A stretch of DNA of 64,000 nt from Isoetes taiwanensis (GCA_021234155.1 JAJEKV010000003.1:14618386-14682385), one strand, 5' to 3'; positions 9,833 through 19,479 are shown, numbered from the stretch's first letter. Program-made: numbers and translations. Notes: generated by a model from the sequence alone, not told the origin.

Positions 9833-11163
9833 ATGAATGATAGTGGCACCACCAACACTAGTAGCGGAAATGATTATTTACCAGGTCGTGCATCCTCGTC
9901 TTCATCTTCCTCTTCATCTTCGTCCTTTTTATCGCCCCGACGAAGACACAGAAAAAGGCCTAGAAATGATCCCGTTGAGGCATTGTACCTCAGTCGCGAA
10001 AGTTGTTGGTGCAATACATGTCGTGGTAGTGCTGCACGTTCTTATCATGTTCGTCAAGAACATGAGGCAAGATATGGCATGTGGCAAAATAGGCCACAAC
10101 AAAGTGACGAAGAATGTCGGCTTGAGCAAGAAGCCAATGAGGTATGCTACATATACACCCTCAATAGAATAGAAAACAGTGACCGATGTATAGAACACCT
10201 TTTGTTTAGTTGGCACATGCATTTGATTTTTTCAATTCTTTGCAGTTTATTATGTCAGGAAAAAATAGTGCACGGAACTTTATGCTAGCTGATGAAGAAC
10301 CTAGATGTAGTGTTATCAACTCAGTAGAGGGAGCACAAAATTCTAGTATGAAGGACCTTGCTTTGCAGAGCCATAGCCTCAGATCAAGTACATGTGTTTG
10401 CACTAGGTCTAACACTGTAGCAATGCGACTCAAAACTCGATTTGCTACTCTAGATTTGGAACATGTTAATGAGACTAAAAATGATCTTGTTATGTCAATG
10501 CCTAAAGCTTTGCTAGAAAAAATAATGCCTTATAATCGTAAGATACACGGATGTTTAGAAGGAAAATTGCCCTCAATGTTACAAGAGTTTTATTATTGGG
10601 GCCGCAAGTACATGATAGCTCCATCCATTTTGAAACCCGATGCAGGAAGAAGCTTATATATAATGGAACCAGTTAATGTGCCCAAGACAAATAATTCTGT
10701 CACATTGATGGCTTATGGGGGTCCTGCTTATGACTGGGGGACCTGGCATGAATTAGCTTCATGGATGCCAAGCATGTCAACATATGGAATTGCATCAAAT
10801 GCAGCACCATTGAGAGAAGCTGGGATTAAGTCTCGAGATGCCCGGATATATGTTGATGGGAGGCCACAATTACATGGCAACATTGCAGGATTAATTAACA
10901 GTTCATGTGGCATTTATGGTGTGCTTCCTAATGCAGAATTTGTTGAAGTAGATTGCATCGAACCTCTTCCACAATACATGGAAGGTCCCATAGTTGGGAC
11001 CTATGTTGTTGTTAGTGCTACACGTAGTTTAAAGCCTGGTGACGAGTTGTTAATTCATTATAATTGGAGAAGGCCTACTCCTCGGAGGGTTCAACGTCTT
11101 AGAAATGGGGGTCCTATTATGGTTCCTCGTGGAAGGCCTCATAAGGACAGAAAAAATGTGTAA
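9833..11163 (+). CDS. SET-domain and AT-hook protein carried by the CACTA
   Basis: Two exons are inferred: 9833-10141 (103 codons) and 10246-11163. GAG|GTATGC is the donor, TTTGCAG the acceptor, phase 0, about 408 residues in all. Exon 1 has a serine run and CWCNTCRGSA...HVRQEH, a C-x2-C...H-type metal-binding pattern seen at the start of CACTA transposases. Exon 2 ends in a SET-like domain: GNIAGLINSSCG (in place of the usual RFINHSC), PNAEFVEV, then VVVSATRSLKPGDELLIHYN with the catalytic-type tyrosine. The C-terminus carries VPRGRPHK, an AT-hook core. SET proteins methylate lysines, often of histones. Here the NHSC histidine is replaced by serine, so activity is uncertain. The frame is intact, unlike the transposase exons after it. 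Confidence 0.68.
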
Positions 11164-11387
11164 TTAGTAGACTCTGATATGTTAAGGTTGGCTTTATTTT
11201 CCTTCGACATTTTGTGGTGTGTTGAACTTCTTATTCCGTATATGCTTTCATATTGCTTACAATGGAATGAATGTTGTACATGGGTGTTTTATAAGATTTT
11301 ACGGTCTCATTCTTATCTTTGTTCTATTGTATAATAGCACCTCTAACATAAAAATGGCAACTATATTTCATGATGTTATATATTCAG

Positions 11388-13379
11388 TCCGCCGATGATG
11401 AATCATTGCATGGAGAGCCATCGAATTCAAACAGTTCTTTCATTGGTGGGGACGTGATACATGAGACCATTACAAATTATTTTCCAATTGGTGAACAGAC
11501 AGAAGATTATAATGGTGGAAATTACGAGTTTGACAATGGGTTTAGGGATAAGGCAGAATTCCTACATAACGAGGCAACAACCCCATTGTATCCAAATGCG
11601 CGCGTGTCGTCTTGCCACATGTTTGCTAATTTTGAATCTTCAACATAAAGTTGGTTGGAGCAACAACAGTGTCTCTGAGCTTTTCAGGTATATGTGTACA
11701 ACTTTTATAACTTGCATTTTCCTAAGGACACAATTATTAATAACTACTGACATTTGAAAAAATTGATTTAGTTTACTAGGCAAAATACTACCAGAAGGGC
11801 ATTGTCTTCCAAAGTCAAGGAGAGAGGCAAGAGAGTTGTTTCGTTCATTGGGCCTAGAATATAATTGTATACATGCGTGCATCAATGATTGCATATTATT
11901 TTGCAACAATTATGCGGGAGATCAATCATGTCCAAAGTGCAATGAGCCACGCTATGAGGAGGGCAGGAGGTCGAAGGTGGCAAGAAAAACATTGCGACAC
12001 ATGCCTATCATTCCTCGTTTACGTCATATGTTTCGATCTCCATCCCTTGCCTCATTTATGGACTATCATGCAAAGAACCGCAGTACAGATGGGAAAATGA
12101 GGATGCCTGCAGATGGAGAGTCATGGAAAAATATCGAAGAAAAGTGGCCACAATTTAAATTGGAATCTCGCAACATTAGACTTGGACTAGGACTAGATGG
12201 AATATGCCCCTGGGGATCTATGTCATCAAAACATAGTGTGTGGCCAATAGCTGTTGTTAACTACAATATTCCACCGTGGATGGCTACCAAACCTGGTCAT
12301 ATCATGTTGACGTTGATTGTTCCAGGTACTTATTTTACTTTTTACTCAGTAGCTATTTATAAATATGAAATGAATTTAAATGACTTGACTTGAATGGAAT
12401 GGATTGAAGCCGTTCAAATTTATTTACCAATAAATGTGTATGCATTTTGTAGGAAAATATCAAGTTAAAAATTGGATGTCTATATGGAGCCTTTGGTAGA
12501 GGAATTGGAATTGTTATGGAAGGGGATTCATATGTATGGCATTTCAAGAGAGCCACATGATTTCACGCTACATGGTATGCTATGTTTCACTATTCATGAC
12601 TATCCAGGCTTTTTTGTGGCATCCGGTAAGTTCTATTTACAAATGGCATGGTAGTAGAAATCTTTGGATTGTTCAAAAATCATAGTAAAATTTTTGTTAT
12701 TTGTAACACAACAGGTCTACAAACGAGTGGAGCATGTGGTTGTTCTTCATGTGGAACTAGCCTAACATCGTATAGATCCAAACATCTCAAGAAGCAAATA
12801 TACTTTGGTCACAAGAAATATTTGCCTGAAGAGCATCATGCACGTGGGCGTGAGGTGATGCCGCCACCAAAACGTTGGACAAGTAGGGATTGGCTGGATG
12901 CTTGGCAGAATGCAAACCCAAATTTGGATTACTTGGCCAATGCCGGAGAAAGCAATACAAATCTCCCACCTGGAATGAAATGTTTATCTATATTTTATCG
13001 ATTAGAGTACTGGGCAGACTTGGAAGTCGTGCATTTACTGGATCCTATGCATATATTCAAGAACATTGCACACTCTCTTTGGAGGCATCTAACTGGTGAA
13101 TGGGAAACATTAGGAGCTAGAGAGGACCTTAAGGAAAGAGGAATAAGATAAGATAAGATGAATTTTTACGTCCACGGGAACCCAAATGAGAGGGCTGGCA
13201 GAGGAACCACATGGAAAAAGGGACCTTGGGTGTTAGAGAAACAACAACTTGCAACAGTGCATAAGAGAATACAAAAAAGTCGAACACCGACTGGATATGG
13301 TGCATCCCTAAGAAAAGCGTTTACAAAAGATGGAGATCTTAGTGGGCTGAAAACACACGATTGGCACAAATTTCTTCAG
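11388..13379 (+). pseudogene. CACTA transposase, TNP2 domain (several exons)
   Basis: Exons inferred from GT-AG sites: 11388-11687, 11772-12325, 12453-12625, 12715-13379. Hallmarks in order are GWSNNSVSELF, LPEGHCLPKSRREARELFRS, YNCIHACINDCILFC and CPKCNEPRY (metal-binding cysteines), LGLDGICPWGSMSSKHSVWP, YNIPPWMATK, LDVYMEPLVEELELLW, the GACGCSSCG knot and LLDPMHIFKNIAHSLWRHL. This is TNP2 (transposase_21), which cuts and joins the element ends. Frameshifts near 11610-11640 and 12470 and a stop at 13148 show decay. Exon 11388 could splice in phase either to the zinc-finger exon at 9833-10141 or after the SET exon. Confidence 0.82.
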
Positions 13380-13451
13380 GTAATTTATTCTTCACTTTTA
13401 ATGATTGGAATTACATAGTTGCACGCGATGAACTATTGTTTGTTGTTGTAG

Positions 13452-14255
13452 CATATTCTTCCATGCGTCATTGGAAACTATTTAACACCGGGAGTATCAT
13501 ATACCGATTAGGAAAATTCGTGAGATGGGTATCCTCAAAGGAAATTGATGTCTCTGAGATTAGAAAGATGGAGGAGGAAGCTATTTTACTTTTATGTGAT
13601 ATTGAAAAGGAGTTCCCTACTAGCTTCTTAGATCTACAAGTATGACATTATCTTTACCCCCATTTTTTTCCATGTTGACATGCATATATTTTGCTAACTA
13701 ATGAGATGAGATGATGACATTAATGTAGGTGCACTTATTAATACACATTCCAAATGAGATTAAATTAGCTGGACCTGCCCCTGCACGATGGATGTTCTTC
13801 CTCGAGCGTTATATGAAGGTGCTCAAAGGATTTGTACGCCAAATGGCTAAGCCAGAAGGGTGTATGGCCGAAGGTCATCTCATACAAGAAACTCTTTTCT
13901 TCTTGAATGATGTGGCCTTAAAATGTGGGAGGAAAAAGAGGCGGATGAGATTATATCGGAAGTTTTACAAGGCAATGGTGTGGAGCAGAATCTAACTGAT
14001 GAAATGTTTCGTTCTGTAAATGCCTTCATCATAAATAACACAACAACTTTGCAACCTTGGCGAGACATGTATGAACGTGCAAAGGAGGAAGCACGAAGGA
14101 ATGGCTCATACAGACGTGGTTCAACAATTGAACAATGTGCTTTGGCAGACACCATGACCAATGATTGGTTATTAGCCTGTATGGATGAAGCAAGAGATAG
14201 TGGACAAGTCATTCCGGATGATGATTACAAGATTGCTATTGGATGCAATAAAAAG
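13452..14255 (+). pseudogene. CACTA transposase, DUF4218 module
   Basis: The acceptor TTGTAG at 13451 begins HILPCVIGNYLTPG, and after a frameshift near 13500 RLGKFVRWVSSKEIDVSEIR and EKEFPTSFLDLQ follow. A GT-AG intron (about 13640-13728) leads to VHLLIHIPNEIKLAGPAPAR, WMFFLERYMKVLKGFV and PEGCMAEG, the strongest DUF4218 signature (HL..H...E....GP...RWM...ER). A further frameshift near 13920 changes frame to EIISEVLQGNGVEQNL and on to NKK at 14255. DUF4218 normally follows TNP2 in plant CACTA proteins; its biochemical role is not established. Confidence 0.78.
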
Positions 14256-14359
14256 GTATGAAATGAAAGTATTTATTTTCTTTCATCAAAAAATCATATA
14301 TTGGAAAATATAATAAGTTTGAAAAACTTGATTTTACTAATTACACTTTTGTTATTTAG

Positions 14360-15250
14360 GCGCGATTTCATACATCTATGTGGGCTTACGGACAACACTT
14401 TCGTATCAGTAGTGTTGATAAACATAGAGTTACTTTTGACTCTGGAATCATGGCACACTTTGAGCAAAAGAGTCAAGCAAGCAGTAGGGATCGTAACCTT
14501 ATTGATGGTGAATTATGCTATGTTGGAACCATATCCAATATCATTGAGTTAAACTATCGGATATTTCATGTAAATGTCTTGAAAGCGAAGTGGTTCAGAG
14601 TTGTTTATAGAGGTCGTGGAAGAACAATAAAAACACATGCTTCTGGATTTATGGAGATTGACTACACAAAAGTGCTAGCGGATATGGATGAGCCATTTGT
14701 TTTTCCAAATCAAGTTGAGCAAGTCTTCTTTCATCCAGATCCTGACAATAATGGTTGGTGGATCGTTATACATTCTCAACCTAGATCCCGTCGTGTGATT
14801 GGAAATCCTGCAATTGAAGACAACATTGAGCCAATATATGATGATGAAGATCGGCAACCGGAGCATATAGCAGAGAATTTCACACTTGTAATAGAAAGGG
14901 ACGTTGATGTATCACACTTTGATACTATCGAAGGCAATACTACACCTGTATGGGATAATGAAGGTGCAAATGATTCATTACCTCAACCATCAGATATTAA
15001 TGATGATATAAATGAAGGAGATACTGATTTTATTTTTCGACCTCCAATGATGAATTCTCCTCCACGAGATGACGCTGGAAGCAGTGGGCAACTAAGTGAC
15101 AATGGCATTAGTGATGACTATATTGAAGACGAAGAAGTTCCAAGCATTGCTTCACGTTCTAATTTGCGTACAAATTTGTGCTTGCATTTGGATGATGATG
15201 AGTTGGACAATATTGAGCATGATATTAAAGACCAGTTCAACGCTTTATGA
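14360..15250 (+). CDS. CACTA transposase C-terminal exon, DUF4216 module
   Basis: The acceptor TTATTTAG at 14359 opens the frame ARFHTSMWAYGQHFRISSVD, then YVGTISNIIELNYRIFHVNV, LKAKWFRVVYRGR, FPNQVEQVFFHPDPDNNGWW and VIHSQPRSRR, the DUF4216 pattern (YG.I..I.EL.Y.....LFKC.W with the middle residues changed). The last 130 residues are acidic and disordered, ending DDELDNIEHDIKDQFNAL with TGA at 15248-15250. The exon itself is open, but the upstream exons are broken. Confidence 0.78.
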   Translation, partial: ARFHTSMWAYGQHFRISSVDKHRVTFDSGIMAHFEQKSQASSRDRNLIDGELCYVGTISNIIELNYRIFHVNVLKAKWFRVVYRGRGRTIKTHASGFMEIDYTKVLADMDEPFVFPNQVEQVFFHPDPDNNGWWIVIHSQPRSRRVIGNPAIEDNIEPIYDDEDRQPEHIAENFTLVIERDVDVSHFDTIEGNTTPVWDNEGANDSLPQPSDINDDINEGDTDFIFRPPMMNSPPRDDAGSSGQLSDNGISDDYIEDEEVPSIASRSNLRTNLCLHLDDDELDNIEHDIKDQFNAL

Positions 15251-15639
15251 CAATTACGTTGAATATTATGTAAAAGTCTGCTCTAAATTGCTTTTCTTGT
15301 AGTTTATTTAGTTGTATAACACCTAAGAATATATATGCATATGTTTATAATTTGAGAACTTGTAAATGATAGGTCAGAAATGCTCCCAAGTCGGAAGGTG
15401 TCCCTACTTATTTTCTTGAACTGCCCTTTTAAGGCGAGATGCTTTTTATTTTCCAAAGCTTCTGCAAGATCATTTGTAGAATGCACTAATAGTTTGTAAT
15501 AAGGTGTGCATAGTATGGTGTGCATTGAGGTTGAAGTCAAGGTCTAATAGGTTATGCATAGTATGGTGTGCCAGTCTAATTGAATATCATAAAATATTTA
15601 TTTGAGATATTATTTTCCTCATACTAGCTAGTGGCACAT

Positions 15640-16154
15640 TTGTGTCAGACTTAGCCCCTTTTGCGTCAAGATGTCTATGCATTTCTAATTCAAAATGTCA
15701 CTGTATTGACACTTCTTTGACGCAATCATGATACGTAAGTGCCACAATATATAATAGAAAGTCGATATAAAATTGCCGATAAAATGACACTATAAAATGA
15801 CACAAACGTTTTACAAAAGGTGACAAGAAGCTATCATAAAATGTGACACAAAAGCATTACAAAATTGACTTAAAACGGTTGAACTAGCGATGTTATAGTG
15901 GACGTAAACTTATTGTTATTCTTGACTTAAATTATGTCACAATCCTTTCACAATACATGATGTAATCGTCATTATAAATGCTAACGAAAAAGTAATAAAA
16001 TTTTGACACAAATATGTGACAAAAAAAGACGTTGTTGTTGACACAACTACACTGACACAAGTATTGACGCAATCAAATTAATTTGTGTCACTTTCAAGCT
16101 TCTGACATAAATCTGACGAACCTTAAAAGGTAGTGACGCAGGGTTTGACACAAA
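15640..16154. repeat. CACTA subterminal repeats (TGACACAA family)
   Basis: Short motifs TGACACAA, TGACGCAA and their complements recur about twenty times in both orientations. In En/Spm-type elements such subterminal arrays are binding sites for the element-encoded DNA-binding protein, so this is the probable 3' cis-acting region. The partner array on the left is missing. Confidence 0.75.
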
Positions 16155-16174
16155 AAGCCTATCCTCTTGTAGTG
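16155..16174 (-). repeat. CACTA right terminal inverted repeat
   Basis: Minus-strand reading starts CACTACAAGAGGATAGGC. The adjacent AAC (16175-16177) would be the 3-bp target duplication, but the left partner was not found. Confidence 0.8.
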
Positions 16175-16356
16175 AACATGGTAATTGATATTTTAAAGAG
16201 TAAGAAAAAGGATCGAACGACTTAAATAGGACTGAAAGTATTGTATTCCAGAATAGAAACTGAAAACAAGAATGTTAAAATGCAAGCAATACTAATTAAA
16301 AGAATACGAACTTAAAGAAAACTAAGAAACATCTGTATTCCAGAATAAAACCTTAC

Positions 16357-16816
16357 CAGGCCATATTTTCATATCCAGCTTGCACTGGGGATCCAAAGTG
16401 GTTCTTGAAGGTGGATTCCACAAGTCCCGCTTGCATGTTCGAATGAAAAACGACAAGCCGCCAATGCTTCGCAGTTGTAATTTTCTTAATGCCATCAACG
16501 AACGCATTAAGCTATGAGTTCTTAAAGGGATGGTCGTCATAGCAGCTGTCCTTAAGTTTGAAGCTATATGGTAGGTCGGCTATTACTAAAGTGAAATCTT
16601 GGGGCTTGATTGATCCAGACAACTTCGTGCAGTCACCATGAACGATACAAAATAGGTTGTTTTGATCGAACATAGAAAACCATTCATAGTCGGAGGGCTC
16701 AGCATCTACAACGTTCATCCGAAGTTGTGATAGGATAAAGCTCTTTACATCGGTCTCAGTTGTCAACGTTTAATTGTTCCATCAAACATGTTTGACATGT
16801 TGTGACGTTCTTTTGG
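16357..16816 (-). pseudogene. Beta-class DNA methyltransferase, motif IV exon
   Basis: The acceptor TATCTTTCAG precedes 16816 and the donor CTG|GTAAGG follows 16357. After a one-base frameshift near 16767 the frame reads TETDVKSFILSQLRMNVV, NNLFCIVHGDCTKLSGSIK, DFTLVIADLPYSFKLKD, a TAG at 16512-16514, and then, in the same frame, LNAFVDGIKKITTAKHWRLV and VFHSNMQAGLVESTFKNHFG. HGD followed by DLPY matches the start of beta-class amino-methyltransferases (motif IV D/N/S-P-P-Y/F, here with Leu for the first Pro). The block with the AdoMet site is at 8976-9561, beyond the CACTA insertion. The TAG and the frameshift make this copy inactive as read. Confidence 0.78.
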
Positions 16817-16925
16817 CTGAAAGATAAACACAACAATGAGAAAACTACAAACTTTCTGCAAAAAACGAAACAAAAATGATTTGGTGTTCAAAAAAACGCA
16901 GTCGGTGCACCGGGGCAGCTAAAGC

Positions 16926-17176
16926 GTATTTCGGAATACAAAGTCGCTTTTGTTCGGAGTATTCCGGAATACAAAGATGCTTTACTTCAAAGCACAAGTG
17001 TATTCTGGAATACAAATTTACTTTACAATAAAGCACAAGTGTTTTCCAGAATACGTTCTGCCTTAATGAACAGCTAAAGTGTATTCTGGAATACACTTCA
17101 GCTTCACTGTGAAGAATAAGTGTATTCTGAAATACACTTTTGCCAAGCATCAAAGGAAAGGTGTATTCCAGAATAC
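16926..17176. repeat. Tandem array of a 14-bp palindrome, 41-bp period, in an intron
   Basis: Seven copies of GTATTCYRGAATAC-type palindromes start at 16926, 16959, 17000, 17041, 17081, 17122 and 17163, so the spacing is 33 then 40-41 bp. Between them AAAGCACAAG-like spacers repeat. The array fills the intron between the linker exon (17291-17520) and the motif IV exon (16357-16816). Single extra copies lie at 16243, 16335 and 17564, in the two neighbouring introns. The core TTCnnGAA is also the unit of a heat-shock element. Confidence 0.85.
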
Positions 17177-17290
17177 ACTTGTGCACTATTTTAAACCAAA
17201 CGTGCGACAAAAATCTTCCTTACTTTGAAAAATATGACGCCTAATCCAGAAAAACGAAAGGAAAACAAAGTGGTGCGAGGTTCAACGTAC

Positions 17291-17520
17291 TTGTGCAGCT
17301 CCTTGGACATTTCCTCTAGTGTAAAGTCCTTGTCTACAACTTTTTGTAGTAGCCTTTCGAGCAAGTCCATATCAGTGAAGCCCTGCATTTCTCTCCAGAC
17401 GGTTATCGTCGTCTCCTTTTTTGAAATGTCGGAGCCCTTTTTCTTGTCGGAGATCTTTCCTTTGTTTTTCAACTCCCCTCGATCAAACATGTTAAAAATC
17501 TTGTTTTGGAATTCCCAGAT
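17291..17520 (-). CDS. ParB/methyltransferase gene, helical linker exon
   Basis: The acceptor TGTAACTACAG lies before 17520 and the donor AA|GTACGT after 17291. The exon reads IWEFQNKIFNMFDRG, a lysine-rich strip (KNKGKISDKKKGSDISKK), then VWREMQGFTDMDLLERLLQK and VDKDFTLEEMSKELHK. The second half is amphipathic and resembles the helical part that follows ParB-like domains. It bridges the ParB-like exon (17715-18345) and the methyltransferase exons, which fits one continuous gene. The exon itself has no stop. Confidence 0.55.
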
Positions 17521-17714
17521 CTGTAGTTACAGATGAAAAATTGTTAGTGGGAGACAAGTAGGCTTATTCCAGAATACAAAAAGCACTTATTCTGCCATGG
17601 CTTATCAGGGCCTGTCGTTTGTTCGCCTCATCATACTTGAGTTAACTCGTAGCACACGCTTCTTTAAGCTCCAAAGAGTTTGCAGGTTTCTTCAGATCTT
17701 CTCCATTTTTTTTT

Positions 17715-18345
17715 TTAAATCACATATTCCATGTGCATGAATCTGATCTTGTCGGCGAAGCTCATTTTTAGTTTGGACTCGTTGTCAGCATTGTGCGTGT
17801 TGGCAATGATCTTTGCTTCTTCGTCTGTCAAGCCACAATAAACAGCACAGAGGACAGAGAGGTATCTCGTGTTATTTTTCTCTTTGTACAACTGCCTCCT
17901 TGCTTTGAAACTATGGTTGCCTCCTAGAACGTAATGCATATTGTCTGCATTTTTTCTATCATACTCCTTGGGGTCCATGCACTGGGTTCTATCCACAAGA
18001 ACGACAATTGGAGCAACGTGAGCATTAGAGTTACTCCTGATCCTGTCCTTCAGGTTCCTTAAGTGATCGACATAAATCTTTCGAACCTGAAGAGGCTGTT
18101 CACAAGCTTCATTCTTTGGTGGCAACCTCATGGAAGTTACTGGCAAATATATGACACCTTGCACATACTTGTGCAAGTTTATTTCTTCTATCCTCTCTGA
18201 GCTCTTGTCCACCTTCTTTTCTTTAATGGCAACCCTTGGTGCCTTGCCCTTCCCTTTTTTCTTCTTTGGTTGTTCTTTTGGAATCTCTTGCACCACAATT
18301 TCCTGCACCTTGCATTTTTTTGGCTCTTTAGCTGCAATGGTGGAG
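17715..18345 (-). CDS. ParB-like domain exon of the methyltransferase gene
   Basis: The likely exon start is after the acceptor ATCCCTAG at 18346; the frame itself is open to 18395. An N-terminal lysine-rich stretch (KEQPKKKKGKGKAPRV) is followed by LPVTSMRLPPKNEACEQPLQ, RKIYVDHLRNLKDRIRSNS, VAPIVVLVD, YVLGGNHSFKARRQLYKE and VLCAVYCGLTDEEAKIIANT. The order (strand, helix, PI-x-V, Y-x-x-x-GxxR/H...A...L, then a D-E-E-A helix) is that of the ParB/sulfiredoxin-like fold. In bacteria and phages ParB-like domains are often fused to or next to DNA methyltransferases. No first exon with a clear ATG was found: the sequence upstream belongs to another gene on the opposite strand. Confidence 0.72.
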
Positions 18346-18388
18346 CTAGGGATATTCAGAAAAGTAAAGGTTGGATTTTTATTTGTAG

Positions 18389-18660
18389 GCCACACTCATG
18401 ATCAAATAGACCAGATGTCCAGCAGATTTTTCGTGCACCTTAGAGGGAAGAAAGCTTTTTGTCTTTCTACATCATTGAAGATTCTTATACTCCCATTCCA
18501 GTGGTCGAGGTTCTCAAAGAGACTACTGACTTTAGAGAGTGTGTTTTTTTTTCAAAGTTCAGATAAAGAACAAGTTGTAAACAAGTTGAATGATCTCACC
18601 TTTCAACATTACATCAAGTTCTACTTAAAGGATGGACAAAGCTTCTTATAGGGGAAGACG
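18389..18660 (+). pseudogene. DUF7869-like remnant
   Basis: After an acceptor-like TTATTTGTAG the plus frame gives GHTHDQIDQMSSRFFVHLRG. A frame change follows, and then YTPIPVVEVLKETTDFRE. GHTHxxIDQxxSR is the signature of a large family (DUF7869) found in multicopy, transposon-like genes of plants and animals, whose function I do not know. Only the C-terminal signature survives. It begins within a few bases of where the ParB-like frame of the opposite strand starts. Confidence 0.5.
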
Positions 18661-19479
18661 TACACCACAACTAAGGACTGAAGTCCACCTGTTCCAGACA
18701 CTTGCTTCATAGAACGTGCTGAGCAACTTCCTCTCAAAAATTCTAAGGAGTCCAAGTAGAAGAAAAGTACCCCAGTGACATCCTTAAAAGCCATTGAAAA
18801 TGGAATTTCCTCGGGCTTTAAGTATTTCTTAGAAGAAGATCAGATGTGGTGGAGAAAATTTCTTTCTTGAACAAAAAATTGTTATGCAAAACCTAGCTCT
18901 AAGACAAGAACCATTTCAATGGCCTAACACCTTCCATCAAACCCAGAACTAGGCAGGTCTAAGCAATGCTACAATAGCAGCTGCAGTAGAGGAAGACGAG
19001 GACTGAGTCATGTATCTCCCTGGGGGATCCACCTTCTTTATAAGGGATATGCCACCTGCGTGCATAGGGTAACCGAAAAACCCCTAGTATACGTGTTTTT
19101 GATAGGCAAATTTGACCCCTTTTCGTATGGTTTTACAACTAGAAGAATATCCCAAAACCCCTATGACCCCTTGTATACATACGGAAAAGGGTAAAAAATC
19201 GCCCCCTCCCATTGACGCACGTGGTCTTGACAGGTTCCACAAGGTGACACGCCCTTGTGTACCTCGAACCAAGACGCATGAATGAGCCTTAAAGTAATAT
19301 CGCAGAAATTGCCAAAGGTTTGTTGATTGCTCTTCCAACTGAGGAGGATGACAAAGTCGGCCTTTTTAGATAGCAAAAATTCTTGACACGGTCAGGAGGA
19401 AGGCTTAATAACTAAACTCAAGATTCACTGGCTTGCGACACGTTCAGAAAATGCTTTTGAAGGTAAGTATGAGTTAGAA
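18661..19479. other. No gene recognised
   Basis: May contain further decayed parts of the DUF7869-like gene, since stray protein-like pieces occur in several frames, but nothing is supportable. Confidence 0.4.

Larger units (their letters stand above)
9566..16174 (+). mobile_element. CACTA (En/Spm) DNA transposon
   Basis: The right end reads (as reverse complement) CACTACAAGAGGATAGGC, the canonical CACTA terminus, ending at 16174. It is preceded by about 530 bp rich in TGACACAA-type subterminal repeats. Inside, on the plus strand, are TNP2 transposase, DUF4218 and DUF4216 modules plus a SET-domain frame. No matching CACTACAAG was found on the left (about 9566-9832), so the 5' end seems deleted or diverged and the left boundary is approximate. 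No target duplication can be assigned for the same reason. The element sits in an intron of the minus-strand methyltransferase gene. Confidence 0.85.

Noticed and set aside
13141-13190. Similarity of (AAGAT)n plus TTTTTACGTCCACGGGAACC to (AGAAT)n plus TTTTATCGTCCACGGAGACC at 2171-2215, suggesting a shared element tail
   Set aside because: At 13141 the stretch lies inside the colinear TNP2 coding region (ERGIR...HGNPNERAG), and the match is short. Probably chance.
13923-14261. Start codon at 13923 as an independent gene
   Set aside because: It is the continuation of DUF4218 after a frameshift.
16926-17176. CRISPR-like regularly spaced repeats
   Set aside because: Spacers between the palindromes are themselves related, the host sequence is a eukaryotic intron, and no cas gene is present. 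It is a tandem repeat with a palindromic core.
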